DNA from: Bradyrhizobium sp. RD5-C2
GTDB lineage: Bacteria; Pseudomonadota; Alphaproteobacteria; Rhizobiales; Xanthobacteraceae
DNA: 64,000 bases
Reading direction: 5' to 3'
Assembly: GCF_019972155.1 (NCBI RefSeq)
Contig: NZ_BOVL01000004.1
Location: 62,001 to 126,000, forward strand
Shown: positions 9,345 to 17,105 of the stretch, one piece after another
Position numbering within the stretch: position 1 is the stretch's first letter
Layout of the letters: each line of letters starts with the position of its first letter
Notes under the pieces: generated by a model
The model's database searches: none
What the model was told of the DNA's origin: nothing
What the model saw: only the letters and a program-made list of their open reading frames with translations
Made by a program: the position numbers and the translations under genes

Positions 9345-10379
9345 CTACACGAACGGCAGCTCGATCTTGCTCCGCTTTTCCAGCCATTCCGGGACCGGCA
9401 GATTCTTCGAACGCATGAAGGCCGGGTTGAACAGCTTGGACTGATAGCGGTTGCCGGAGTCGCAGAGAATGGTGACGATCGTCTTGCCGGGGCCGAGCTG
9501 CTTGGCGAGCTGGATCGCGCCCGCGATGTTGACGCCGGTCGAACCGCCGAGGCACAGACCTTCGTGCTCCAGCAGCTCGTAGATGATGGTCACGGCTTCC
9601 TCGTCGGAGACCAGGAACGCGTCGTCGACATTCGCGGTCTCGATCACGGGCGTCTTGCGTCCGAGCCCGATGCCTTCGGTGATCGAGTCACCCGGCGTCG
9701 ATTTGACCTGGCCGTTCTTGAACAGCTCGTACATGGCGAAGCCGTGCGGATCGGCACAAGCGGTGACGATGTCCTTGTTCTTTTCCTTCAAATAGCGGCT
9801 GATGCCGGCGAGCGTGCCGCCGGTGCCGACCGAGCAGATGAAGCCATCCACCTTGCCGTTGGTCTGCTGCCAGATCTCCGGTCCGGTCGAGTCATAGTGT
9901 GCCTTGGGATTGTCGAGATTGTTCCACTGGTCGGCGAACAGCACGCCGTTCGGCTCGGTCTTGCGCAGCTGCTCGGCGAGACGCTTGCCGAGATGCTGAT
10001 AGTTGTTCGGATTGGAGTAGGGCAGCGCCGGCGCCTCGACGAGCTCAGCCCCGCACAGCCGCAGCATGTCCTTCTTTTCCTGGCTCTGGGTCTCCGGAAT
10101 GACGATCAGGGTGCGGTAGCCCCGCGCGCTGGCCACGACCGCAAGTCCGATGCCGGTATTGCCCGCGGTCGATTCGACCACGAGCCCGCCGGGCTTTAGA
10201 TCGCCGCGCTTTTCGGCCTCCAGGATCATGCCCTTGCCGGCGCGATCCTTCACCGACTGGCCGGGATTCATGAATTCGGCCTTGCCGAGAATGGTGCAGC
10301 CGGTCAGTTCGGATGCGCGTTTCAGCTTGATGAGGGGGGTGTTGCCGATCGCTTCAATAACGCCTTTGTTGAATGCCAT
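9345..10379 (-). CDS. cysK: Cysteine synthase A family
   Basis: A 344-residue fold-type II PLP enzyme that makes L-cysteine from O-acetylserine and sulfide. The Schiff-base lysine is K44 in NPGQSVKDRAGK. The substrate loop is ESTAGNTGIGLA, the phosphate-binding glycine loop is GTGGTLAG, and the C-terminal serine motif is LCDSGNRYQSKLF. The final segment (RSKNLPVPEWLEKRSKIELPFV) gives a slightly longer enzyme than E. coli CysK. It is convergent with aapP across a palindromic repeat. Together with metC it makes this a sulfur-amino-acid neighbourhood. Confidence 0.92.
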   Translation of the reverse strand: MAFNKGVIEAIGNTPLIKLKRASELTGCTILGKAEFMNPGQSVKDRAGKGMILEAEKRGDLKPGGLVVESTAGNTGIGLAVVASARGYRTLIVIPETQSQEKKDMLRLCGAELVEAPALPYSNPNNYQHLGKRLAEQLRKTEPNGVLFADQWNNLDNPKAHYDSTGPEIWQQTNGKVDGFICSVGTGGTLAGISRYLKEKNKDIVTACADPHGFAMYELFKNGQVKSTPGDSITEGIGLGRKTPVIETANVDDAFLVSDEEAVTIIYELLEHEGLCLGGSTGVNIAGAIQLAKQLGPGKTIVTILCDSGNRYQSKLFNPAFMRSKNLPVPEWLEKRSKIELPFV

Positions 10380-10611
10380 GTCGGGGTAATCTTTTGCCGG
10401 TCCGTGTTTTGCTCTGGCCGGAAACTAGTGTGCCGATGGCAAAAGGGGAAGGCTTTTGCAGTGCGGCGAATTTCGCGTGGCGGTCTGCGTTAACCAGTTG
10501 GCCGTGCGGGGGATGACACAGCCGGAAAGATCGTTTTGAAAATGCGCTGCGATCCGGCCAAATCTTGCTGCAAATCGGCGCTCTGCGTCAGATTCGCACG
10601 ACACGGTTCGT

Positions 10612-11850
10612 TCAAGACGGTCGCTCGATCTTGTACAGCCCCACATTAAGAGCGCCGATTTCGAAGCCGAGCCTGCAATAGGCCAGATAATACTCCCACA
10701 TCCGCTTGAAGCGGATATCGAAGCCGAGGGCTTCGATCGATGGCCACGCGTCGACGAACCGGTCGCGCCAGTCGGCCAGCGTGCGCGCATAGCTGGCAGC
10801 GAAGAACTCGGTCGAAACCAGCCGAAGTCCGGAATTGTCGACCAGTCGTTCGACGATCTCGACGGTCGGCAACATTCCGCCCGGAAATACGTATCGCTGG
10901 ATGAATTCCGGCCGCCTGCGATAGCTTTCGAAGCGACGTTCGTCGATCGTGATCACCTGCAGCACCGCGATGCCGCCGGTATCGAGCCGTTGCCGCAGAT
11001 TGTCGAAAAACAACGGCCAGTACGCCTCGCCGACTGCCTCCAGCATCTCGATCGAGACGACGCGATCATAGGTGCCCTTGGTGTCGCGATAGTCCTCGAG
11101 CCGCAGATTTGCCCTGTCGGCGAGACCCTGTTCGGAGAGTTGCTCGCATGCGTAGCCAAGTTGTTCGGTCGACAGTGTCAGGCCGGTGACGTGACAGACA
11201 TTCCGTTCGACGAGATGCTGTGCCAGCGCGCCCCAGCCGCAGCCGATCTCGAGAACCTTCTCGCCGCCGCTGAGATCGAGCAGTTCAGTCACCCGATCGA
11301 GCTTGTTCTGCTGGGCCTGCGCAAGCGTCTGGTGTGGCGAGGTGTAGATCGCCGACGAATAGGTCATGCTCGGATCGAGCCAGAGGCGGTAGAAATCATT
11401 GCCGAGATCGTAATGGGCGCGAATGTTGCGCCGGCTGCCGCGCCTGGTATTGCGATTGAGCAGGGCGTGACGAAGCCAGTTCAGAGGCCGCGGCGGCCTC
11501 AGCCGCTCGAACGAGGGGGCGCGTGCCGAACGCGGTGCAGCCGCGCTGAGGAACGAGTAGATATCGGGCGTCGACCATTCACCGGCAAGGAAGCCTTCGG
11601 CAAAACCCAGATCACCGCCGATCAACAGCCGCAGCAGGCATTTCCAACCATGGATCCTGATCTGCGCCTGCTCTTCGCCGCGCATCCCGGAAATCACGAC
11701 GCCGCGCCCACTCGGCGTCTGGAGCAGGATTTCGCCGCAGTCGATACGGCGGAACAGCCGCCGCAGCAGCGTCCCGACAGTCGCCCGCAGCACCGGCGGC
11801 CATTCGACAGGATGCGGGCAGGGGACGGTTTGCGGGTGGTCAGAGTGCAT
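10612..11850 (-). CDS. Cyclopropane-fatty-acyl-phospholipid synthase family methyltransferase
   Basis: A SAM-dependent fatty-acyl methyltransferase of the Cfa family, 412 residues from the ATG at 11850. A TTG nine bases earlier is an alternative. It has the lipid-binding N-terminal part, the segment RRNIRAHYDLGNDFYRLWLDPSMTYSSA, the SAM-binding VLEIGCGWGALAQ (about residues 199-211), and the C-terminal FPGGMLPTVE. It overlaps the DUF1365 gene by 11 bases, as third gene of an operon driven by the ECF-type promoter near 14072. In Rhodobacter the ChrR-controlled regulon includes such a methyltransferase, and relatives there act in methylated/furan fatty-acid synthesis. Whether this enzyme forms cyclopropane or methylated products cannot be told from sequence. 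Confidence 0.9.
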   Translation of the reverse strand: MHSDHPQTVPCPHPVEWPPVLRATVGTLLRRLFRRIDCGEILLQTPSGRGVVISGMRGEEQAQIRIHGWKCLLRLLIGGDLGFAEGFLAGEWSTPDIYSFLSAAAPRSARAPSFERLRPPRPLNWLRHALLNRNTRRGSRRNIRAHYDLGNDFYRLWLDPSMTYSSAIYTSPHQTLAQAQQNKLDRVTELLDLSGGEKVLEIGCGWGALAQHLVERNVCHVTGLTLSTEQLGYACEQLSEQGLADRANLRLEDYRDTKGTYDRVVSIEMLEAVGEAYWPLFFDNLRQRLDTGGIAVLQVITIDERRFESYRRRPEFIQRYVFPGGMLPTVEIVERLVDNSGLRLVSTEFFAASYARTLADWRDRFVDAWPSIEALGFDIRFKRMWEYYLAYCRLGFEIGALNVGLYKIERPS

Positions 11851-12643
11851 GCGAGTCAATCCGATGCTGGGGCGATGGGGGCACGGTCGTGATCGTGTGA
11901 GGAGAGCGTTGCGGGCGCCCGCGTAACCGCAAGCCCTTCAACCAAAGCCGCAACGCTTCCCAATGAATCGCAAGGATCACCTTGATCGTGACCAGCGGAA
12001 TGGCGACGAAATTGTACAACAGCGCTTGGTTGCTGAGCTCGTGGCGTGTCGCGGTCAGGCAGGCGCCGAGCACGGTTGCTCCGCCCGCGCTTGCGCTGAT
12101 ACCGAGCGCAAAATGCTCGTCCGGTTGGTTCAGCCGGAAGTGATAGGACATGTCCATGTTCAGGAAGGGAGACACGTAGAAGGCCTTGTCGCAGTCATGC
12201 CGGATGGTGCCAGTATCGGCCGCGACCGAGGCCACATAGGCGTGGCGTTCGCCGAACGTGTTGTGAACCTGATAGATGATCGCGGCGAGCTGGCCGTCGT
12301 GTCGGTGGCAGAAATAGATGCTGAGCGGATTGAAGCTGTAGCCGAGGGTTCGAGGCATGCAGAAGACCCGGATCGGCCCTCCGGCGATATCGATCCCTGC
12401 CTGCATCAGGCAACCTTCGGCCTGCAGGCGTAGTGGCGTCGCGCTACCGTCGCCGTGATCGGCATCGTGAAGTGCAAACAGGTTGAATCTGTTGTGGGAG
12501 AACAGCCGCAAACGGGAAGCGAGCAGGGGCATCTCGTCGAGATCGAGCAGCAGCCAGAACGCACGATAGCGGAAGCGATGCGTGGTGGGCCTCAGCCGCC
12601 GATGCATGACGCTGCCGCGATAGAGGCAGGAGCGGAGCGTCAT
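11840..12643 (-). CDS. DUF1365 protein, probable lipid-modification partner
   Basis: A 267-residue DUF1365 protein. Characteristic pieces are CLYRGSVMHRRLRPTTHRF at the start, LGYSFNPLSIYFC in the middle, and SPFLNMDMSYHFRL. The frame continues upstream to 12997, but the ATG at 12643 overlaps the stop of the FAD oxidoreductase as ATGA and begins with the family's conserved N-terminus. DUF1365 genes are widely found between an FAD oxidoreductase and a Cfa-type methyltransferase, as here. A related Rhodobacter protein has been linked to the oxygen-dependent step of furan fatty-acid formation (recalled, not checked). Biochemical role here is inferred from context only. Confidence 0.85.
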   Translation of the reverse strand: MTLRSCLYRGSVMHRRLRPTTHRFRYRAFWLLLDLDEMPLLASRLRLFSHNRFNLFALHDADHGDGSATPLRLQAEGCLMQAGIDIAGGPIRVFCMPRTLGYSFNPLSIYFCHRHDGQLAAIIYQVHNTFGERHAYVASVAADTGTIRHDCDKAFYVSPFLNMDMSYHFRLNQPDEHFALGISASAGGATVLGACLTATRHELSNQALLYNFVAIPLVTIKVILAIHWEALRLWLKGLRLRGRPQRSPHTITTVPPSPQHRIDSHAL

Positions 12644-13992
12644 GGTTGCAGCTCCGGTTCGGGCAACGACCTCGCGCTTGCGGCGAGCGCGATGCGTCCG
12701 GATTCGTCTGATACGGTCCACGGCCGCCGCGCGCCTCCCAGCTGTTCGGCGACCGCAAGCCCGGATTGCAGCCCGTCTTCGTGGAAGCCGGCGCCAAAAT
12801 GCGCGCCGCAGAACCAGGTATTTTTCTGGCCTTGCAGCGACCATAGCCGCCGCTGTGCGACGATCGCGGCGGCATCGAAGATCGGATGCTCGTACACCTC
12901 CGTGTGATGCAGCGTGTCGCTGTGTGGCGGATGCGTTGGATTGAGCGTGACGAAGAGGGGCAAATGCTGGGGAATGCCCTGGAGCCGGTTCATCCAATAG
13001 GTCACGCCGACCGGCGCGGCGGCGTTGTCTCGCGAGCCGACATAATTCCAGCTCGACCAGGCCGGTCGGCGCCGCGGCATGAATCCGGGATCGGAGTGGA
13101 GCACCGCAAGATTGCGGCTATAGCGGAACGCGCCGAGCAGCTCGGCTTCATCGGGCGTCGGATCGTCGATCGTCGACAATGCCTGATTTGCGTGTGTTGC
13201 CAGCACGACGTGGTCGTATGGCTGCGTTTCGCCGTGGACATCCGTGACCAAGACGCGGCCGGACGATCGGCGTATCCGGACCACGCCGCAGTCGAGCCTG
13301 ATCCGGTCCCCGAACGGCTGAACCAGCCGCTGCACATAGACCTGACTGCCGCCGACCACGGTTTCCCATGGCGGTCGCTGCGTCAATTGGAGCAGCCCGT
13401 GATTGTGGTGGAAGCGAATGAATGTCGCCGCGGGAAAGGCGAGAATTTCATCCGGGGGGGCCGACCAGATAGCGCTTGCCATCGGTAGCAGGTGGTCGTC
13501 GCGGAACGCTGCGCCATAACCACCTTGCACGAGATAATCGCCGAGGCTGATCGACTCGTCGCTCAGCCGAGCGGCGTCGCGTGTCGCGCGATCGTAGAAC
13601 CGGACGACGTCGCGCAGCATCGACCAGAAGCGCGGGCGCAGGAGGTTGCCGGGCTGGGCCAGCAGGCCCGAGAGGCCGGTCCCGGAATATTCCAGATTGC
13701 CGCGGTCGAGCGAAATCGACAGCGACATCTCCGATGCTTGCGTAGCGACATCGAGATGCCGGAACAGCGCAGCGAGATTAGGGTAGGTGCTCCGGTTGAA
13801 CACGATGAAGCCGGTATCCACGGCAACGCGCTCGTGACCGATGGACGCTATCACGGTGTTGGAATGCCCGCCGATCCGATCGTACTTCTCGTAGACCGTC
13901 ACGTCGTGCCGCTGGCTGAGCAGCCAGGCGGCCGAGAGGCCGGAAATGCCGGTTCCGACTACGGCTATGTTCAATCTGCCGTCGCTGCTCAA
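12640..13992 (-). CDS. FAD/NAD(P)-binding amine-oxidase-like oxidoreductase
   Basis: A 450-residue flavoprotein with an N-terminal dinucleotide-binding motif (IAVVGTGISGLSAAWLLS) followed by the second-strand acidic residue in VYEKYDRIGGHSNTV, and a C-terminal FAD motif (CGAHFGAGFHEDGLQSGLAVAEQL). The start is a TTG at 13992, preceded at seven bases by GAGGG. A later TTG (13974) is possible. It is the first gene of a three-gene operon with DUF1365 and a Cfa-like methyltransferase, divergent from the ECF sigma factor. It probably acts as a fatty-acyl desaturase/oxidase on methylated lipids, by analogy with the Rhodobacter ChrR regulon. That role is inference. Confidence 0.87.
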   Translation of the reverse strand: MSSDGRLNIAVVGTGISGLSAAWLLSQRHDVTVYEKYDRIGGHSNTVIASIGHERVAVDTGFIVFNRSTYPNLAALFRHLDVATQASEMSLSISLDRGNLEYSGTGLSGLLAQPGNLLRPRFWSMLRDVVRFYDRATRDAARLSDESISLGDYLVQGGYGAAFRDDHLLPMASAIWSAPPDEILAFPAATFIRFHHNHGLLQLTQRPPWETVVGGSQVYVQRLVQPFGDRIRLDCGVVRIRRSSGRVLVTDVHGETQPYDHVVLATHANQALSTIDDPTPDEAELLGAFRYSRNLAVLHSDPGFMPRRRPAWSSWNYVGSRDNAAAPVGVTYWMNRLQGIPQHLPLFVTLNPTHPPHSDTLHHTEVYEHPIFDAAAIVAQRRLWSLQGQKNTWFCGAHFGAGFHEDGLQSGLAVAEQLGGARRPWTVSDESGRIALAASARSLPEPELQP

Positions 13993-14051
13993 CTACAATC
14001 CCTCAGCGGCACGATGCGCCGGCCGATTGCGCGGTCGGCGTCATGGAACGA

Positions 14052-14077
14052 AACGACGGATATTGCGGGTTGGATCA
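14052..14077 (-). promoter_or_regulatory. ECF-type promoter for the FAD oxidoreductase-DUF1365-methyltransferase operon
   Basis: Read on the minus strand: TGATCC (14077-14072), 16 bases, then CGTT (14055-14052). The start codon lies about 60 bases downstream. The same TGATCC-N16-CGTT pattern occurs on the opposite strand for the sigma gene and again before the DUF2177 gene. TGATCC is the -35 element known for RpoE/ChrR (ECF11) regulons. Confidence 0.75.
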
Positions 14078-14084
14078 CCGGCAG

Positions 14085-14110
14085 TGATCCAACCGCGGCC
14101 GGGTGGCGTT
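14085..14110 (+). promoter_or_regulatory. ECF-type autoregulatory promoter for rpoE-chrR
   Basis: TGATCC (14085-14090), 16 bases, then CGTT (14107-14110), on the plus strand. Together with the minus-strand promoter it forms a 10-base perfect inverted repeat, GGTTGGATCA (14068-14077) and TGATCCAACC (14085-14094), so the two -35 elements face apart across seven bases. The leader to the sigma start codon would be about 110 bases. Confidence 0.75.
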
Positions 14111-14226
14111 CCTGATGCATGCAAGCCGCCGCTCGACATGTTTCCGGGGTCATCGGTCTGGTCAGGCCCGGCGCGATCCGGTACTGCGGTCGCAGAGCCG
14201 TCAGTGATAGGGAGTGCCCGCGCGGC

Positions 14227-14814
14227 ATGCTGAGTGAAACTCCCGACAATGAGACGTCGGATGCCGCCAGATGGGCCCGGCTGATCGAAGCCGTTGCTGT
14301 CCGCAGGGATCGCGAGGCCTTCGCGGCGTTGTTTCGGCATTTTGCGCCGCGCATCAAGACGTTCATGCAGCGCTCCGGTGCGGGCGAGCAGCTTGCCGAC
14401 GAACTGGCGCAGGAGGCCTTGTTCGCCGTGTGGTCGAAGGCCAGCCTGTTCGATCCCGGCAGCGCTGGTGCCGCAGCCTGGATCTTTACGATCGCGCGAA
14501 ATCTCCGCATCGACGCGCTCCGTCGTCAGAAACGAACCCCAACGAGCGATACGTCCGAGACGGAACTCGAGTTTCAGCGCGATGAGGGGCCGTTGCCCGA
14601 CACCGGGGTGGCGGCATCTGAAATCGAGGCGCGGGTGCGCGATGCGCTGTCTGTGCTGCCGGAAGAGCAGATGCGGGTGATCGAACTATCTTTCTTTCAC
14701 GAAACGGCCCACGCGGAGATCGCAAGGGCGCTCAATATCCCGCTCGGCACCGTCAAATCACGCTTGCGGCTGGCGATGGCCCGGCTGCGCAGCTTGCTGG
14801 ATGACTTCTCATGA
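14227..14814 (+). CDS. rpoE: ECF RNA polymerase sigma factor, RpoE/ECF11 type
   Basis: A 195-residue ECF sigma factor. Region 2 spans AFAALFRHFAPRIKTFMQRSG to WIFTIARNLRIDALRRQKR, and region 4 is LPEEQMRVIELSFFHETAHAEIARALNIPLGTVKSRLRLAMARLR. The ATG at 14227 matches the expected N-terminus (MLSETPDNE). The frame is open further upstream without typical sequence. Its stop overlaps the start of the ChrR-type anti-sigma gene (ATGA), which fixes the pairing. In Rhodobacter this pair mounts the singlet-oxygen response. Its own promoter appears to be one of its targets. Confidence 0.93.
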   Translation: MLSETPDNETSDAARWARLIEAVAVRRDREAFAALFRHFAPRIKTFMQRSGAGEQLADELAQEALFAVWSKASLFDPGSAGAAAWIFTIARNLRIDALRRQKRTPTSDTSETELEFQRDEGPLPDTGVAASEIEARVRDALSVLPEEQMRVIELSFFHETAHAEIARALNIPLGTVKSRLRLAMARLRSLLDDFS

Positions 14815-15461
14815 CCGTCCATCATCATCCCCCGGACGAGCTGTTGGCGATGTTCGCAGCCGGCACGGCCGACCTTGGCCAGCAAATTGGCATTGCCACC
14901 CATCTGGTCGGCTGTGCGAAGTGCCGGGCGGTAGTACGCGCGATGGAGCATGTCGGCGGCGCGATCTTGACTGGATTGCCGCCGACCGCAATGTCGGACG
15001 GAGCGCTCGAGGCGATGGAGCGCAGGCTGGACGAGACCTCGCTGACCTCCATCCCGGAGCGGCGTCGGGGGCAGGCATTCCGCGACGTACCGGGTTTGCC
15101 GAACTTTCTGGACAGCTATCCCGATAGTCCGTGGAGATGGATCGCACCGAAGGTGCATTTGCGGTCGATCCGATTGCCCGAGCCGAGCGCGACACGCGTC
15201 TTTCTCCTGAAATCCAGCCCGGGAACGAGGATGATCGAACATACCCACACCGGGTTTGAAATGACCTGCGTGCTGTCAGGAAGCTTCGTCCACGCCGGCG
15301 GCCATTTCGGGCCCGGAGATTTCGACTTTGGCGACGGGTCGGTGGATCATGACGTCAGGATCAACTCGACCGAAGACTGCATCTGCCTGGTCGCGATGCA
15401 GGGAGATTTAAAGCTCAACGGAATGATCGGCCGTTTGCTGCAGCCGTTGATCCGCATGTGA
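14811..15461 (+). CDS. chrR: ChrR-family zinc anti-sigma factor with cupin domain
   Basis: A 216-residue anti-sigma factor. The N-terminal zinc domain has H6, H31, C35 and C38 (HLVGCAKC), the spacing known for Rhodobacter ChrR. The C-terminal cupin contains H144, H146, E150 (EHTHTGFE) and H180 (DGSVDHD), matching the second metal site of the family. ChrR holds the sigma factor inactive until singlet oxygen or related stress triggers its release and degradation. It is translationally coupled to rpoE and followed at once by a DUF1295 gene. All metal ligands appear intact, so it should be functional. Confidence 0.93.
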   Translation: MTVHHHPPDELLAMFAAGTADLGQQIGIATHLVGCAKCRAVVRAMEHVGGAILTGLPPTAMSDGALEAMERRLDETSLTSIPERRRGQAFRDVPGLPNFLDSYPDSPWRWIAPKVHLRSIRLPEPSATRVFLLKSSPGTRMIEHTHTGFEMTCVLSGSFVHAGGHFGPGDFDFGDGSVDHDVRINSTEDCICLVAMQGDLKLNGMIGRLLQPLIRM

Positions 15462-15484
15462 CGGCCGCTCGTGGGAGATGCTCC

Positions 15485-16300
15485 GTGAGCCTGCTCCAGC
15501 TGATATTTCAACTCGTACTCATGGCCCTTGCGCTGTCCACGGTCATGGCGGCCGCCTGGCAGATCCAGCGACGGACCAGAGCCACCGGATGGATCGATGT
15601 CTGCTGGACATTCGGCACCGGTTTCGTTGCTTGCGTGGCCAGCCTCGTCCCGGTCCCGGAAGATGGCGTGCCGACCGCGCGGCAGATCATGGTCGCGCTG
15701 CTGGTCGCGATCTGGTCGCTGCGGCTCGGAAGTCATCTTCTGTCGCGGACTTGGAAAGCGGGCGATGATCCGCGCTATCGCGACCTGATCGATCAATGGG
15801 GCGACACGGCCGACAGGCGGATGTTCCTGCAGCTCCAGGCCCAGGCGGCGGTTGGGCTCATCCTGACGATCTCCGTTGCGCTCGCGGCGCATAACCCGCG
15901 ACCCGCACTTGGGCTTGCGGACTTGTTCGGCGCGGTGCTGCTGCTGACTGGCCTGATCGGGGAGGCCTTGTCCGACGCGCAGCTCAGCAAATTCCGCTCG
16001 AACCCTGCCAATCGACATCGGATTTGCGAGGCGGGATTATGGAAGTGGTCGCGCCATCCGAACTATTTCTTCGAGTGGCTTTGCTGGCTGGCGTATCCGT
16101 TGATCGCGATCGACGCCTCGTATCCGCTCGGCTGGATCACGCTGCTGGCGCCGGCCTGCATGTATTGGGTTCTGGTCCATGTGTCCGGCGTGCCGCCGCT
16201 CGAACAGCACATGCTGCGCTCGCGCGGCCAGCAATTTCGTGACGTGCAGGCGCGGACCCGGCCGTTCTTTCCGTTTCCGAAGCCGACTTCAGGCAGCTAG
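15485..16300 (+). CDS. DUF1295 membrane protein (steroid 5-alpha-reductase-like)
   Basis: A 271-residue integral membrane protein with the isoprenylcysteine methyltransferase/5-alpha-reductase-type C-terminal signature RICEAGLWKWSRHPNYFFEWLCWLAYPL. The GTG at 15485 follows GGGAG by seven bases and is preferred over the GTG at 15458, which would overlap chrR. It is third in the rpoE-chrR operon. Members of this family are NAD(P)H-dependent reductases or methyltransferases of lipids. Substrate unknown. Its place in a ChrR operon with fatty-acid-modifying genes suggests a lipid substrate. It converges with, and overlaps by 12 bases, the DUF2177 gene. Confidence 0.82.
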   Translation: MSLLQLIFQLVLMALALSTVMAAAWQIQRRTRATGWIDVCWTFGTGFVACVASLVPVPEDGVPTARQIMVALLVAIWSLRLGSHLLSRTWKAGDDPRYRDLIDQWGDTADRRMFLQLQAQAAVGLILTISVALAAHNPRPALGLADLFGAVLLLTGLIGEALSDAQLSKFRSNPANRHRICEAGLWKWSRHPNYFFEWLCWLAYPLIAIDASYPLGWITLLAPACMYWVLVHVSGVPPLEQHMLRSRGQQFRDVQARTRPFFPFPKPTSGS

Positions 16301-16690
16301 CCTTGCAGTAATGAGGCAGGCCACCGTGGCGGACATGGCGCCAAGCAGCGTTCCCCAAGTCATATCGAGCAGAGTGAGCTGGAAGGTCCAGTTCCGCACA
16401 GTCGCCTGATTGGTCAAATCATACGTCATGTAACTGAAGAAGCCGAAGAGTGCGCCGCTGAGCGCCGCCTGGGCCAGGCTTTCGGACCTTATGGCCGGGA
16501 GCACCGCGAACACCACGAGCCCGATCGGGTAGATCAGATAGAAGGCGATCGCCGGAGGCAGGTTGACCTCCGTCGACAGGATGTCGCCGAGTGTCGGGCG
16601 ATACAATCGGCTCGCCATCGCCCCAAGCCAGGCCATGTCGCAGAGCAAAAAGACGATGAGTGTCGACAGGTAGGCGTAGAGGTAGGTCAT
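16289..16690 (-). CDS. DUF2177 small membrane protein
   Basis: A 133-residue protein with about four hydrophobic segments: TYLYAYLSTLIVFLLCDMAWLG, then AIAFYLIYPIGLVVFAVLPAI, ALFGFFSYMTYDLTNQATVRNW and WGTLLGAMSATVACLI. The block FFSYMTYDLTNQATVRNW is typical of DUF2177. The ATG at 16690 opens the hydrophobic N-terminus. The upstream extension of the frame to 16813 is not membrane-like. A TGATCC-N16-CGTT promoter ends 55 bases upstream, marking it as a member of the same sigma regulon. It overlaps the DUF1295 gene tail to tail. Function unknown. Confidence 0.82.
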   Translation of the reverse strand: MTYLYAYLSTLIVFLLCDMAWLGAMASRLYRPTLGDILSTEVNLPPAIAFYLIYPIGLVVFAVLPAIRSESLAQAALSGALFGFFSYMTYDLTNQATVRNWTFQLTLLDMTWGTLLGAMSATVACLITARLAA

Positions 16691-17105
16691 GACGGGGCCC
16701 GAAGGTTGAACGCCGCTGTCGCAAGGCGCAGCTCTCAATGAGGTAACGACTGATCGATGCGTCTGGATCATCCCGACGGCGGTCGGGGACGGCAAGCTGC
16801 GGATTCGGTGCAACAGGGCGGAGAAATCCCCATGAAATCTTTGTTAGAATCCGAACGTCCGGATACTGGTTCGGGTGCGCGCAAACGCTGCAAAAATGGG
16901 GAAAAGTCGTCCGTCCGGGTGGCGGCGAATCGCAGTGGATGCGACGTCGCGCGATCCTGACAGGGCTGTCCGCCCTATCGTCCCAAGGATAGGATGGGAC
17001 AGTCAGGTTCCATTGGAAGATTCACCCCGTGCACGTCACCCAGACCATTGCTGATCGCGTCATTCGTACGCCACGGGCGAAGTCTGGCTTTGGCGGAGAG
17101 TGGGT
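16691..17105. other. Intergenic region between DUF2177 and the efflux operon
   Basis: 415 bases without a convincing gene. It holds the ECF-type promoter of DUF2177 (16745-16770, minus) and a two-part hairpin (16966-17002): CTGTCC, then CCTATC-GTCCCAAG-GATAGG, then GGACAG. The efflux operon promoter must lie to the right of or within this hairpin, but no clear -35/-10 pair stands out. Confidence 0.5.
16745..16770 (-). promoter_or_regulatory. ECF-type promoter for the DUF2177 gene
   Basis: Minus strand: TGATCC (16770-16765), 16 bases, CGTT (16748-16745). This is identical in elements and spacing to the two promoters at 14052-14110. The DUF2177 start is 55 bases downstream. A third exact match within 2.7 kb is hard to explain by chance. 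Confidence 0.7.
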
